Positions 6,472 to 13,244 of a DNA stretch of 15,949 nucleotides are shown in pieces (the first letter of the stretch is position 1; every line of letters begins with the position of its first letter). This DNA comes from JBAZFF01 sp043815465 (GTDB taxonomy: Bacteria; Patescibacteriota; Minisyncoccia; Minisyncoccales; RBG-13-42-11), in contig JBDRIW010000008.1 of NCBI GenBank assembly GCA_043815465.1, positions 1 to 15,949 of the forward strand, in the 5' to 3' direction. The notes under the pieces are model-generated. The model had not been told where the DNA came from. It was given only the letters and a program-made list of their open reading frames with translations, and made no database searches. The translations under genes were made by a program, and so were the position numbers.

Positions 6472-7726
6472 ATATTGGAAAAGCTTTCGTTATTTTCTTA
6501 ACTTTATTTTTAAGTTCCATAGCCACCTTTTTGTTGCCCATATTTTTTATTAATTTAGATATTATAGACGCAACTTCTCTAGATTCTTTTTCTTTTAATC
6601 CTCTGGTAGTAATAGAAGGTGATCCTAATCTTATTCCAGAAGGATTAAATGGTGGTCTCTTGTCAAAAGGAATAGCATTTCTATTAACATAAATACCTAA
6701 GGCATCCAGTTCTTCCTGAATTTTTTTAGATTCTAAATTTAAAGATGATATATCTAACAACATTAAATGATTATCTGTTCCTCCACTTACTACTCTTATC
6801 CCCTCTTTTTTAAATTCATCGGCCATCGCTTTAGCATTTAAAACAACTTGTTTTTGATAAGATTTAAAAGATGGCTTCATTGCTTCTAAAAAACAAACTG
6901 CTTTGGCTGCAATAACATGATCCATAGGTCCACCTTGAATGCCTGGGAAAACTGCTGAATCTATTTTTACTGCTAACGTCTTTCCTTTACTATCTACGTT
7001 ATCTTTTATTTTTGAAAGTATTAATCCTCCTCTTGGACCTCTCAAAGTTTTATGAGTTGTTGTTGTAACAATATCACAATAAGGAAAAGGATGAGGATGT
7101 ATTCCTGTTACAACAAGTCCAGCTATATGAGCTATGTCTGCCATTAAATAAGCTCCTACTTTATCAGCTATCTTTCTAAATCCTTTGAAGTCTAAAACTC
7201 TTGAATAAGCAGTTGTGCTAACTATTATTAGTTTGGGCTTTGTTTTTAGAGCTATCCGTTCTACTTCTTTTAAATCTATTTTTTCTGTTTTTTGATCTAC
7301 TCCATAATGTGAAAAACTATAAGTCTTACCAGAGAAATTAACTGGAGATCCATGAGTTAAGTGTCCTCCAGCAGATAAATCTATCCCTAATACCCTATCT
7401 CCATGCTTTAATAGGGCCAAAAAGACGGCTGCATTGGCTTGAGAACCTGAATGGGGCTGAACATTGGCATGCTCCGCTTTAAACAGCTTTTTAGCCCTTT
7501 CTATGGCTATAAACTCTATCTTATCTATATACTCATTCCCTCCATAATACCTCTTAAAAGGATAGCCTTCAGAGTACTTATTGCTCAAAGGAGTACCCAT
7601 AGATTCTAAAACAGCTGAGGTAGCTGTATTCTCAGAAGGAATAAGGGTTAACCCATTTTTCTGACGTTCAATTTCTTTTCCAACCAAATTATATATTTTA
7701 GGATCTGTCTTTTTGATATTCTTCAT
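6452..7726 (-). CDS. glyA: Serine hydroxymethyltransferase
   Basis: PLP enzyme that converts serine and tetrahydrofolate to glycine and 5,10-methylene-tetrahydrofolate, the one-carbon donor used by ThyA. The 424 residues are a standard length. Motifs include LIPSENTAT, NKYSEGYPFKRYYGG, ANVQPHSGSQAN, the DIAHIAGLV stretch, the PLP lysine in TTTTHKTLRGPRGG (K226), FPGIQGGP and GIRLGSPSITTRG. The start lies inside the upstream NUDIX gene (29-nt overlap) and the end overlaps folD by 20 nt. With folA upstream and thyA about 2.1 kb away, it belongs to the dTMP/folate cycle. Confidence 0.97.
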   Translation of the reverse strand: MKNIKKTDPKIYNLVGKEIERQKNGLTLIPSENTATSAVLESMGTPLSNKYSEGYPFKRYYGGNEYIDKIEFIAIERAKKLFKAEHANVQPHSGSQANAAVFLALLKHGDRVLGIDLSAGGHLTHGSPVNFSGKTYSFSHYGVDQKTEKIDLKEVERIALKTKPKLIIVSTTAYSRVLDFKGFRKIADKVGAYLMADIAHIAGLVVTGIHPHPFPYCDIVTTTTHKTLRGPRGGLILSKIKDNVDSKGKTLAVKIDSAVFPGIQGGPMDHVIAAKAVCFLEAMKPSFKSYQKQVVLNAKAMADEFKKEGIRVVSGGTDNHLMLLDISSLNLESKKIQEELDALGIYVNRNAIPFDKRPPFNPSGIRLGSPSITTRGLKEKESREVASIISKLIKNMGNKKVAMELKNKVKKITKAFPIYEDFQW

Positions 7727-8321
7727 GTTTTTTATTCAAATATTCTTCTAAAATAATTTGAGCCCAATTACTTATTCCTTTAATAGTCATTGATAAATCT
7801 TTGAACTTTACCAATTTTCCTTTTAAAATATCTTTCTCCTTAACAGATATTTCAGGGCTGTCTCCTTTGAAAAGATAAATTAGTCCTATATGAACTGCCT
7901 CTACCTTTCTCCTTTCATCATTTAATATTCCAATAAATTTTCTGTCCAATATGTTTCCTTTATAATCTATCTCTTCAGCCCATTCTCTCTCCGCCGCAAC
8001 AGTTAAAATATCTTCTCCTGGTTTTAAATCAATAGGATTTATATGACCCGCCACTCCTAGATGATAATCGTTTATCAATCTTTTTTCGCTCGCTTTCTCT
8101 AAATAATTATAAAGAAAATATTTATCTTTAAAATTAAAAAGAATATATGGAATTATTTGCTGCCAAGTATCATCATCCTCAACCTCTTCCCTCTTTTTAA
8201 ATTGAAAATTATTCTTTATTAAATCTAAATAATATTCTAAATTATCAGTTTTCAATCCCTGCCAATGATCTTTTTTAAAAAAAATATCTTTAGCAATAAC
8301 CAAGACCTTTTCATCCTTCAT
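7698..8321 (-). CDS. NUDIX hydrolase-like protein
   Basis: A 207-residue protein with a recognisable NUDIX helix: GVAGHINPID (89-98), then a Glu, then AAEREWAEEID (109-119), matching the REUxEE core at 112-117. The spacing before the core is longer than the classical GX5EX7 pattern, and the Gly after EE is replaced. NUDIX enzymes hydrolyse nucleoside diphosphates linked to another group; the substrate here is unknown. The first ~55 residues are an N-terminal extension (KDIFFKKDHWQGL...). It overlaps folA by 4 nt (ATGA) and glyA by 29 nt. Being between folA and glyA, it may act on a pteridine or pyrimidine nucleotide, but this is inference from context. Confidence 0.8.
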   Translation of the reverse strand: MKDEKVLVIAKDIFFKKDHWQGLKTDNLEYYLDLIKNNFQFKKREEVEDDDTWQQIIPYILFNFKDKYFLYNYLEKASEKRLINDYHLGVAGHINPIDLKPGEDILTVAAEREWAEEIDYKGNILDRKFIGILNDERRKVEAVHIGLIYLFKGDSPEISVKEKDILKGKLVKFKDLSMTIKGISNWAQIILEEYLNKKHEEYQKDRS

Positions 8322-8824
8322 TTTTTTCTTTCTAAAGTAACAAAAGTATATTTATAAGGATTTTTACTATCTGGTTTATTTTCAATTCTCTCTATTTCAT
8401 TCCAATCATCCCAATCAAATTCTGGGAAAAAAGCATCTCCCTCAAATTCTCCGTCAATTAGAGTAAGATACATTCTATCAGCTATTGGCAAAAATTGTTT
8501 ATATATTGAGACTCCTCCAATAATCATTATTTCTTCAAAATCCTTTAATTTATCTAGGGCTTCATCTATAGAATGAGCAATTATACACCCTTCTTGAGAG
8601 AAGTTTTCATCTAAAGTAAGTATAAGATTGGTTCTTTGAGGCAAAGGTCTTCCTATTGATTCAAATGTTTTTTGACCCATAATCATTGGTTTTCCCAATG
8701 TTTTTTGTTGAAAATGATCCATGTCGGCTGGTAAGTCCCAAGGAAGTTTATTATCTTTACCAATAACCAAATTATTGCCTATGGCAACTATTATAGAAAT
8801 GGTCGATTTGTCTTTTTCCATCAT
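8318..8824 (-). CDS. folA: Dihydrofolate reductase
   Basis: Reduces dihydrofolate to tetrahydrofolate with NADPH, which is needed after each ThyA turnover. The 168-residue length is typical. Motifs are ISIIVAIGNNLVIGKDNKLPWDLPADM with Trp29 and the catalytic Asp34, the IMGQKTFESIGRPLPQR NADPH-binding segment, and IIGGVSIYKQ. Two ATGs are adjacent (8824 and 8821); either could start. The -10 box lies only 8 bp upstream of the first ATG, so the mRNA should be nearly leaderless. The stop is TGA, overlapping the NUDIX start, which shows UGA acts as a stop here. First gene of the six-gene operon running to gatB. Confidence 0.96.
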   Translation of the reverse strand: MMEKDKSTISIIVAIGNNLVIGKDNKLPWDLPADMDHFQQKTLGKPMIMGQKTFESIGRPLPQRTNLILTLDENFSQEGCIIAHSIDEALDKLKDFEEIMIIGGVSIYKQFLPIADRMYLTLIDGEFEGDAFFPEFDWDDWNEIERIENKPDSKNPYKYTFVTLERKK

Positions 8825-8832
8825 AATATGAT

Positions 8833-8861
8833 ATTATATATTAAGGTCAAATTTAGGGCAA
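8833..8861 (-). promoter_or_regulatory. Promoter of the folA operon
   Basis: TTGCCC (8861-8856) and a perfect TATAAT (8838-8833) are separated by 17 bp on the minus strand. The predicted start near 8826 is 2-3 nt from the folA ATG at 8824, leaving almost no 5' UTR. The same 54-nt gap must also serve the divergent plus-strand gene. Confidence 0.68.
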
Positions 8862-8865
8862 GTTT

Positions 8866-8871
8866 TATATT
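8866..8871 (+). promoter_or_regulatory. Possible -10 box of the cytidylyltransferase-like gene
   Basis: TATATT lies 7 bp before the ATG at 8879, which would also give a leaderless transcript. No convincing -35 hexamer is visible at 16-18 bp, so support is weak. Confidence 0.3.
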
Positions 8872-8878
8872 TAACTTT

Positions 8879-9421
8879 ATGAAGAAAAAAAAGTGTATTA
8901 TAGAAGATTATTCAGAATTAAAAACAATCGTTGACGCTCATAAAACTCTTCAACATAAAATCGTTTGTACGGTCGGTTCTTGGGATATGTTACACATAGG
9001 ACATCTTCGTTACCTTATAAAAGCAAAGGAACAAGGAGATATTCTTATTGTAGGGACAGATAGCGATAGAGGAATAAAGCTATATAAAAAAAACGAACTT
9101 AGACCAGTAATTCCACAAGAAGAAAGAATGGAGATGTTAAGCTATCAAGACTGCGTAGATTATGTTACTTTAGTAGACGACATTGACGATAATGGAAAAT
9201 GGCAATATGAATTAATAAAACAAGTCAAACCTGATGTTTTTGTAACTACAGATGATAGCTATCCTCCAGAGCAGATTGATGCTATTAAACTATATTCTAA
9301 AGAAATTGTTGTTTTCCCTAGACAAGCAGAAAAAACCTCAACCACAAGTATTATCGAAAACACTATGAAAAAACATCTCGATGCAATGCTAAGTCAAATA
9401 AATAACAAGAAAAGCAAATGA
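8879..9421 (+). CDS. Cytidylyltransferase-fold nucleotidyltransferase (RfaE2/TagD-like)
   Basis: A 180-residue protein of the HxGH nucleotidyltransferase superfamily. It has VCTVGSWDMLHIGHLRYLI (HIGH at 39-42), a GTDSDRGIKLYKK segment, RPVIPQEERMEML, and a C-terminal KTSTTSIIE that fits the K-T-S-T-T-x-I signature. Such enzymes join a nucleotide to a phosphorylated sugar, polyol or cofactor (ADP-heptose, CDP-glycerol, FAD-type reactions). No kinase domain is fused and the substrate cannot be told. An in-frame ATG at 8828 would add 17 hydrophobic residues, but 8879 fits the family better; the longer form would also overlap the folA promoter. The stop (TGA) overlaps the HIT gene by 4 nt, so the two are probably coupled. 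Confidence 0.82.
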   Translation: MKKKKCIIEDYSELKTIVDAHKTLQHKIVCTVGSWDMLHIGHLRYLIKAKEQGDILIVGTDSDRGIKLYKKNELRPVIPQEERMEMLSYQDCVDYVTLVDDIDDNGKWQYELIKQVKPDVFVTTDDSYPPEQIDAIKLYSKEIVVFPRQAEKTSTTSIIENTMKKHLDAMLSQINNKKSK

Positions 9422-9858
9422 GTAAATTTGTTAATACTAAAAATGCTAGAAAGGGTGAATATAAAAAAGTAATTGAAACGATAGCAAAAACAGGTAAATG
9501 TCCTTTCTGTAAAGAGAACTTTAAATATCATAAAAAACCAACATATAAGAAGAAAGATGGCTGGTTCTTAACTAATAATACTTGGCCATATAAAAACGCA
9601 GAAAATCACTTAATAATTATTGGAAAAAAACATAAAGAAAATTTCTCTGAAATAACTAAAAAAGACCTTGAATCTGTGGCCTTTTTGACAAATTGGGCTA
9701 TAAATAAATGGAAAATAAGGGGAGGAGGATTTACAATGAGATTTGGAGATACTAATTATACTGGAGCCTCAGTAAGTCACATCCATTTCCACATAATATC
9801 TCCTGAATTAAATAAAAAAACTAAACAAGCTAAAGTAGTTAATTTCCCTATTGGCTAA
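9418..9858 (+). CDS. HIT-family protein
   Basis: A 146-residue histidine-triad protein with the signature SHIHFHIIS (H121, H123, H125) preceded by GDTNYTGASV, and an N-terminal CPFC (28-31) that may bind zinc, as in many HIT enzymes. The family comprises nucleotide-phosphoryl hydrolases and transferases (Ap4A, AMP-lysine, GalT-like). An ATGA overlap couples it to the upstream nucleotidyltransferase, so it may process the product or by-product of that enzyme (inference). Its stop overlaps the convergent thyA stop by 4 bp. Confidence 0.85.
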   Translation: MSKFVNTKNARKGEYKKVIETIAKTGKCPFCKENFKYHKKPTYKKKDGWFLTNNTWPYKNAENHLIIIGKKHKENFSEITKKDLESVAFLTNWAINKWKIRGGGFTMRFGDTNYTGASVSHIHFHIISPELNKKTKQAKVVNFPIG

Positions 9859-10676
9859 ATTCCAATATCTGCCTTGATAGAAGGGTGATAATCGTAATCC
9901 TCTAGTTTAAAATCTTCGTAATCAAAATCGAAGATGTTTTTTATTTCAGGATTTAAAGTCATCTTTGGCAAAGGCTTTGGTTCACGAGTTAATTGAAGCT
10001 TTGCTTGTTCTACATGATTTAAATATATATGAGCATCTGATAAAGTATAAACAAATTCATGGGCCTTTAATCCAGTTGCTTGAGCCACCATTTTTAATAA
10101 CAAAGAATATGAAGCTATATTAAATGGAACTCCCAAGAATATATCACAACTCCTTTGAAATAAATGTAAAGATAATTTTCCTTGAGCATGAAAAAGCTTA
10201 AAGAAACAATGACATGGAGCTACAAACACTTTATCAACATCTTCTGGATCCCAAGCAGTAACAATTAATCTTCTGGAATCAGGATTACTTTTAAGATCTT
10301 CTATTAAATTAGCTATCTGATCTATTTCTCCTCCGTCTCTTTTCTTCCAGTGACGCCATTTTTCTCCGTATATTGGTCCTAACTCTCCTGCAGGCAAACC
10401 ATACTTTGCTGTTGCTTCTGGAGTAGCCCATTCATCCCATATAGTTACTCCGTGATCTTGAAGATATTTAACATTAGTATCCCCTCTTAGAAACCAAAGT
10501 AATTCATAAATAACTGATTTTAAGGGCATTCTCTTTGTGGTTAACAAAGGAAACCCATCATCCATATTAAATCGCATTTGATAACCGCAAACCGCAATAT
10601 TCCCTATTCCTTGAGGATCACCCTTCTTATCGCCATTTTTTAATACGTGTTTTAGTAGATCTAAATATTGTTTCAT
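9855..10676 (-). CDS. thyA: Thymidylate synthase ThyA with altered dUMP-phosphate loop
   Basis: Methylates dUMP to dTMP using 5,10-methylene-tetrahydrofolate and releases dihydrofolate. The 273 residues align with E. coli ThyA without gaps at the N-terminus. The nucleophile is in APCHCFF (C155). DSRRLIV (R135, R136), FQRSCD (R175), PFNIASY (N186) and SDAHIYLNH are present. Asn186 supports dUMP rather than dCMP as substrate. Two departures stand out. The DRTGTGT loop that carries Arg21 in E. coli reads DPQGIGN (20-26), so that phosphate-binding Arg is Pro. There is also an insertion of about 9 residues before ELGPIYG. It follows the deaminase gene by 22 nt and overlaps the convergent HIT gene stop by 4 bp. 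Confidence 0.95.
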   Translation of the reverse strand: MKQYLDLLKHVLKNGDKKGDPQGIGNIAVCGYQMRFNMDDGFPLLTTKRMPLKSVIYELLWFLRGDTNVKYLQDHGVTIWDEWATPEATAKYGLPAGELGPIYGEKWRHWKKRDGGEIDQIANLIEDLKSNPDSRRLIVTAWDPEDVDKVFVAPCHCFFKLFHAQGKLSLHLFQRSCDIFLGVPFNIASYSLLLKMVAQATGLKAHEFVYTLSDAHIYLNHVEQAKLQLTREPKPLPKMTLNPEIKNIFDFDYEDFKLEDYDYHPSIKADIGI

Positions 10677-10698
10677 AATGTCTTTATTGTATAAAATT

Positions 10699-11526
10699 TT
10701 ACGGAATATGTATAATTTCGACTCCAGCTAATTCCATTGTATTTTTCCCATCTAAATTAGATCCCCCTTCTGAGAAGTATATTCTTTTAATACCAGACCA
10801 AGCAATTAGTTTTGAACACACGGGACAAGGGAAATGAGTAAGATAAAGAATAGAACCATCTAACTTAATTCCAAATTTAGCAGCTTCAGCTATTAATTTC
10901 TGTTCAGCATGAATAGTGGGAGATAATTCTTGATTCTCCCCTGCTTTGAATAAATCCCTGATAGAACCTTTTTGATAAGGAGCATTATCATTGGGAACTC
11001 CTTGATTATAAGAGCGAGTAACTATTTTTTTATCCCTTACTAAAATAGCTCCTATCTGCCTCCACCAATCACTACTCTTTTCAGCTTCTTTGTAAGCTTC
11101 CTTCATCATTTCTAAATCAAATAAATCTTCGGATTTCTTAATATTCTCCGTTGGAATATTAGCCATAACTTTTTCTTTATCCCAACGAAGAAAGACACTC
11201 TTCCAATCAACCTTAGATTTTTTTAAATATTTATTATATAAATTTCTAGATAATTCATCCTGGACCAAAATAATCTCTTTATCCTTTATTTCTTTTATCT
11301 TCTCTTTAGTAAGAATTAAAATATTTTTATAACCAAACTTTTCTAAAATATCTTTAACTTTTTCACTAGATATAGAAGCTATGTCTGGCTTTATCTCAGA
11401 TAGTTCTTTTTGTAAATATTCATCTATTATATATACATCCTCAACTTCTCCTTCCAACTCATTTAACAAATCTAAAAACCCCTTATGAATAACGGGGATA
11501 TATATAACGAGAGTTTTATTGAGCAT
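10699..11526 (-). CDS. dCMP/cytidine deaminase-family protein with unknown N-terminal domain
   Basis: A 275-residue protein whose C-terminal half (about 138-272) is a zinc deaminase: WWRQIGAILVRD, THAE-type motif TIHAEQ (H206, E208) and PCPVC (C234, C237). In context it most likely makes dUMP from dCMP for ThyA, the next gene. The first ~130 residues (LVIYIPVIHKGFLDLL..., alternating beta and helix, ending in VFLRWDKEKV) are not part of the standard deaminase fold and I do not recognise the domain; it may be regulatory or Rossmann-like. Typical dCMP deaminases are 150-190 residues. It starts 8 nt after rplK, at the position where rplA usually lies. A different deaminase specificity cannot be excluded. 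Confidence 0.82.
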   Translation of the reverse strand: MLNKTLVIYIPVIHKGFLDLLNELEGEVEDVYIIDEYLQKELSEIKPDIASISSEKVKDILEKFGYKNILILTKEKIKEIKDKEIILVQDELSRNLYNKYLKKSKVDWKSVFLRWDKEKVMANIPTENIKKSEDLFDLEMMKEAYKEAEKSSDWWRQIGAILVRDKKIVTRSYNQGVPNDNAPYQKGSIRDLFKAGENQELSPTIHAEQKLIAEAAKFGIKLDGSILYLTHFPCPVCSKLIAWSGIKRIYFSEGGSNLDGKNTMELAGVEIIHIP

Positions 11527-11534
11527 AGGTATAA

Positions 11535-11954
11535 TTACTCTATTTCTATCCCCATGTTCTTGGCAGTCCCAGCAATAATCTTCATCGCAGCTTCAATATC
11601 GTTGGCATTTAAGTCAGGCATTTTCTGCTCTGCAATCTGCTTTAATTGAGCTTTAGTTATCTTTGCCACCTTCTTCTTATTAGGCTCACCAGAACCCTTT
11701 TCTATCCCAGCTGCTTTTTTCAATAAAATTGCTGCAGGTGGCTGTTTTATAATAAAAGTATAAGTCTTATCTTCAAACACAGTAATTTCTATTGGTACTA
11801 TAAGTCCCATATTCTCTTTTGTAGCATCATTAAACCTCTGACAAAATTCAGATATATTAACTTGATGCTGAGCTAAAACAGGTCCTACCGGAGGAGCTGG
11901 AGTAGCTTTTCCTGATGGAAGTTGAATTTTAATTATTGTTTTTATTTTTGCCAT
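11535..11954 (-). CDS. rplK: 50S ribosomal protein L11
   Basis: L11 forms the GTPase-associated stalk base on 23S rRNA. The 139-residue length is normal. The N-terminal domain has IKIQLPSGKATPAPPVGP, then INISEFCQRFNDAT-type sequence and the QPPAAILLKKAAG linker. The C-terminal rRNA-binding domain has KITKAQLKQIAEQKMPDLNA and a GTAKNMGI end. It follows nusG by 4 nt, the conserved secE-nusG-rplK order. It is not followed by rplA, rplJ or rplL but by nucleotide-metabolism genes. Confidence 0.97.
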   Translation of the reverse strand: MAKIKTIIKIQLPSGKATPAPPVGPVLAQHQVNISEFCQRFNDATKENMGLIVPIEITVFEDKTYTFIIKQPPAAILLKKAAGIEKGSGEPNKKKVAKITKAQLKQIAEQKMPDLNANDIEAAMKIIAGTAKNMGIEIE

Positions 11955-11958
11955 AATA

Positions 11959-12504
11959 TTAAACTTTTTTAATTTGTAAGGAATCTAATTCTACGGGCGT
12001 GTCTCTACCAAACATATTGACCAAAACTTTTACCTTCCCTCTATCAGGATCTATTTCAGAAACCTTTCCATCGAAATCCTTAAAAGGACCGTCAACTATT
12101 TTAACTAAATCACCTGGTTGAACATTTATTTCAAATCGAGGATCTTCTTCTCCCATTCTCTTTTTTAAACTTTCTATTTCATTTAAAGAAACTGGTACAG
12201 GAGTTGTTCCTGCTCCGACAAATCCAGTAACATTAGGAGTATTTCTAACAACATACCAACTATCATCTGTCACCACCATCTCTACTAAAACATATCCAGG
12301 ATAGATCTTTTCTTCTACTACTTTTCTTTTTCCATTTTTTATCTTAATCTTCTTTTCTTTTGGTACTAATACATTAAAAATCTTATCTTCCATTCCCAAA
12401 GATTCTATCCTCTGCTTTAAGTTTCTAGACACTGCATCTTCATATCCAGAATAAGTATGTAAAACATACCAATTTCTTTCTTGGGAAATTTGTTGTTTTG
12501 GCAT
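11959..12504 (-). CDS. nusG: Transcription elongation/termination factor NusG
   Basis: Binds RNA polymerase and influences pausing, Rho action and transcription-translation coupling. The 181 residues show the NGN domain (NWYVLHTYSGYEDAVSRNL, KIYPGYVLVEM, VRNTPNVTGFVG) and the C-terminal KOW domain (QPGDLVKIVDGPFKDFDGKV). It starts 1 nt after secE, with translational coupling likely. Confidence 0.97.
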   Translation of the reverse strand: MPKQQISQERNWYVLHTYSGYEDAVSRNLKQRIESLGMEDKIFNVLVPKEKKIKIKNGKRKVVEEKIYPGYVLVEMVVTDDSWYVVRNTPNVTGFVGAGTTPVPVSLNEIESLKKRMGEEDPRFEINVQPGDLVKIVDGPFKDFDGKVSEIDPDRGKVKVLVNMFGRDTPVELDSLQIKKV

Positions 12505-12505
12505 A

Positions 12506-12706
12506 TTAAATTACAAATTTATTTAATAAAAAAGAAAATAAAAGATCTAAAGATCCTAAATAAAAAGCGACAACCAAAGCCACGCCTATAACAATAAGTG
12601 TATATTTAGTAGTTTCTTGTCTACTAGGCCAATTAACCTTTTTCATCTCCAATTTTACCTCCTTAAAATAAGAAATAATTTTTGAAGGAATGTTCGTTAT
12701 AGTCAT
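12506..12706 (-). CDS. secE: Preprotein translocase subunit SecE
   Basis: Small essential subunit of the SecYEG channel. The 66-residue single-span form has the amphipathic signature EVKLEMKKVNWPSRQET followed by one membrane helix at about residues 35-60. The position directly before nusG and rplK confirms it. No tRNA-Trp or rpmG, common neighbours elsewhere, is present upstream. Confidence 0.95.
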   Translation of the reverse strand: MTITNIPSKIISYFKEVKLEMKKVNWPSRQETTKYTLIVIGVALVVAFYLGSLDLLFSFLLNKFVI

Positions 12707-12717
12707 AAATTATCTTT

Positions 12718-12739
12718 TTAAAAAAGCCCATTAGGGCCT
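12718..12739 (-). terminator. Intrinsic terminator or leader hairpin between the gyrB unit and secE
   Basis: On the minus strand AGGCCC (12739-12734) pairs with GGGCTT (12729-12724), one G-U included, around a TAAT loop. A run of T opposite 12725-12720 follows. It would end the gyrB/membrane-protein transcript. The upstream GGGC at 12766-12763 could pair with the same GCCC, giving an alternative fold. Confidence 0.6.
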
Positions 12740-12749
12740 GTATATTTAA

Positions 12750-12777
12750 ATTTAACAGAAAGAAGCCCTGGTGTCAA
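12750..12777 (-). promoter_or_regulatory. Possible promoter of secE-nusG-rplK
   Basis: A perfect TTGACA (12777-12772) is followed, after 16 bp, by TTAAAT (12755-12750), a moderate -10. Initiation near 12743 would put the terminator-like hairpin at the very start of the leader, so either the hairpin is regulatory or this promoter call is wrong. Confidence 0.4.
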
Positions 12778-12785
12778 ATATTACC

Positions 12786-13244
12786 TTACCCTGCTATTTG
12801 CAAAGAATCTATATAATATTCTCCCCCTATTTTCTTTAATATTATTATTTCAGGAAATCCTTTCACACCATCTTTCTCATATGTTTCTACTCTAAATCTA
12901 AACATTTCTTCTTCTATTTTTTCTTTTTTAACTATTCTATAGCTTGTTATTTCTCCAGTTAAAAAGAATGCTCCTTCTTCCATTTGCTGAAAAGCTTTCT
13001 CAGTTAAAAAAAGAATTGCTTGATTTTCATTATTAGAAATCCTAGCCACCATAAAATCATCCACAACTTCTTCAACAAGCCCCATGATAAGAACGTCTTC
13101 CAAAGAAGTAAGTTTTTCTTGAGAATTATTTTCTATTCTTTTATACTGCCAAGATAAAAACGAAACCACTAATAAAACACTAATTATAGCCACTAATATT
13201 GCTTTCCAAGATTGTAAATTTAAAATACTTAAATTCTTAGACAT
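12786..13244 (-). CDS. Membrane-anchored small protein of unknown function
   Basis: A 152-residue protein with a short cytoplasmic N-terminus, one hydrophobic helix at about residues 14-32 (ILVAIISVLLVVSFL) and an outside domain of ~115 residues. The pattern VVDDFMVARISNNENQAILFLTEKAF, then beta-rich segments (FRFRVETYEKDG, EIIILKKIGGEYYIDSLQI), looks like an NTF2-like or small lumenal domain, but I do not recognise the family. It starts inside the end of gyrB (8-nt overlap) and ends before the terminator at 12739, so it is co-transcribed with gyrB. No link to gyrase function is evident. Confidence 0.75.
   Translation of the reverse strand: MSKNLSILNLQSWKAILVAIISVLLVVSFLSWQYKRIENNSQEKLTSLEDVLIMGLVEEVVDDFMVARISNNENQAILFLTEKAFQQMEEGAFFLTGEITSYRIVKKEKIEEEMFRFRVETYEKDGVKGFPEIIILKKIGGEYYIDSLQIAG

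Noticed and set aside
8318..9421. Alternative genetic code (UGA as glycine)
   Set aside because: folA and the cytidylyltransferase-like gene end in TGA at the expected protein ends, each overlapping the next start codon.
9849..9867. Perfect 6-bp hairpin (TATTGG/CCAATA) centred on the overlapping HIT and thyA stop codons, as a bidirectional terminator
   Set aside because: The stem is weak and neither side has a U-tract; the symmetry may come from coding constraints.
9855..10676. dCMP hydroxymethylase instead of thymidylate synthase
   Set aside because: The substrate-determining Asn of PFNIASY is kept, where hydroxymethylases have Asp.
12707..12785. tRNA gene (tRNA-Trp is often found upstream of secE)
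   Set aside because: No acceptor stem, T-arm or anticodon arm can be formed in this 79-nt gap.
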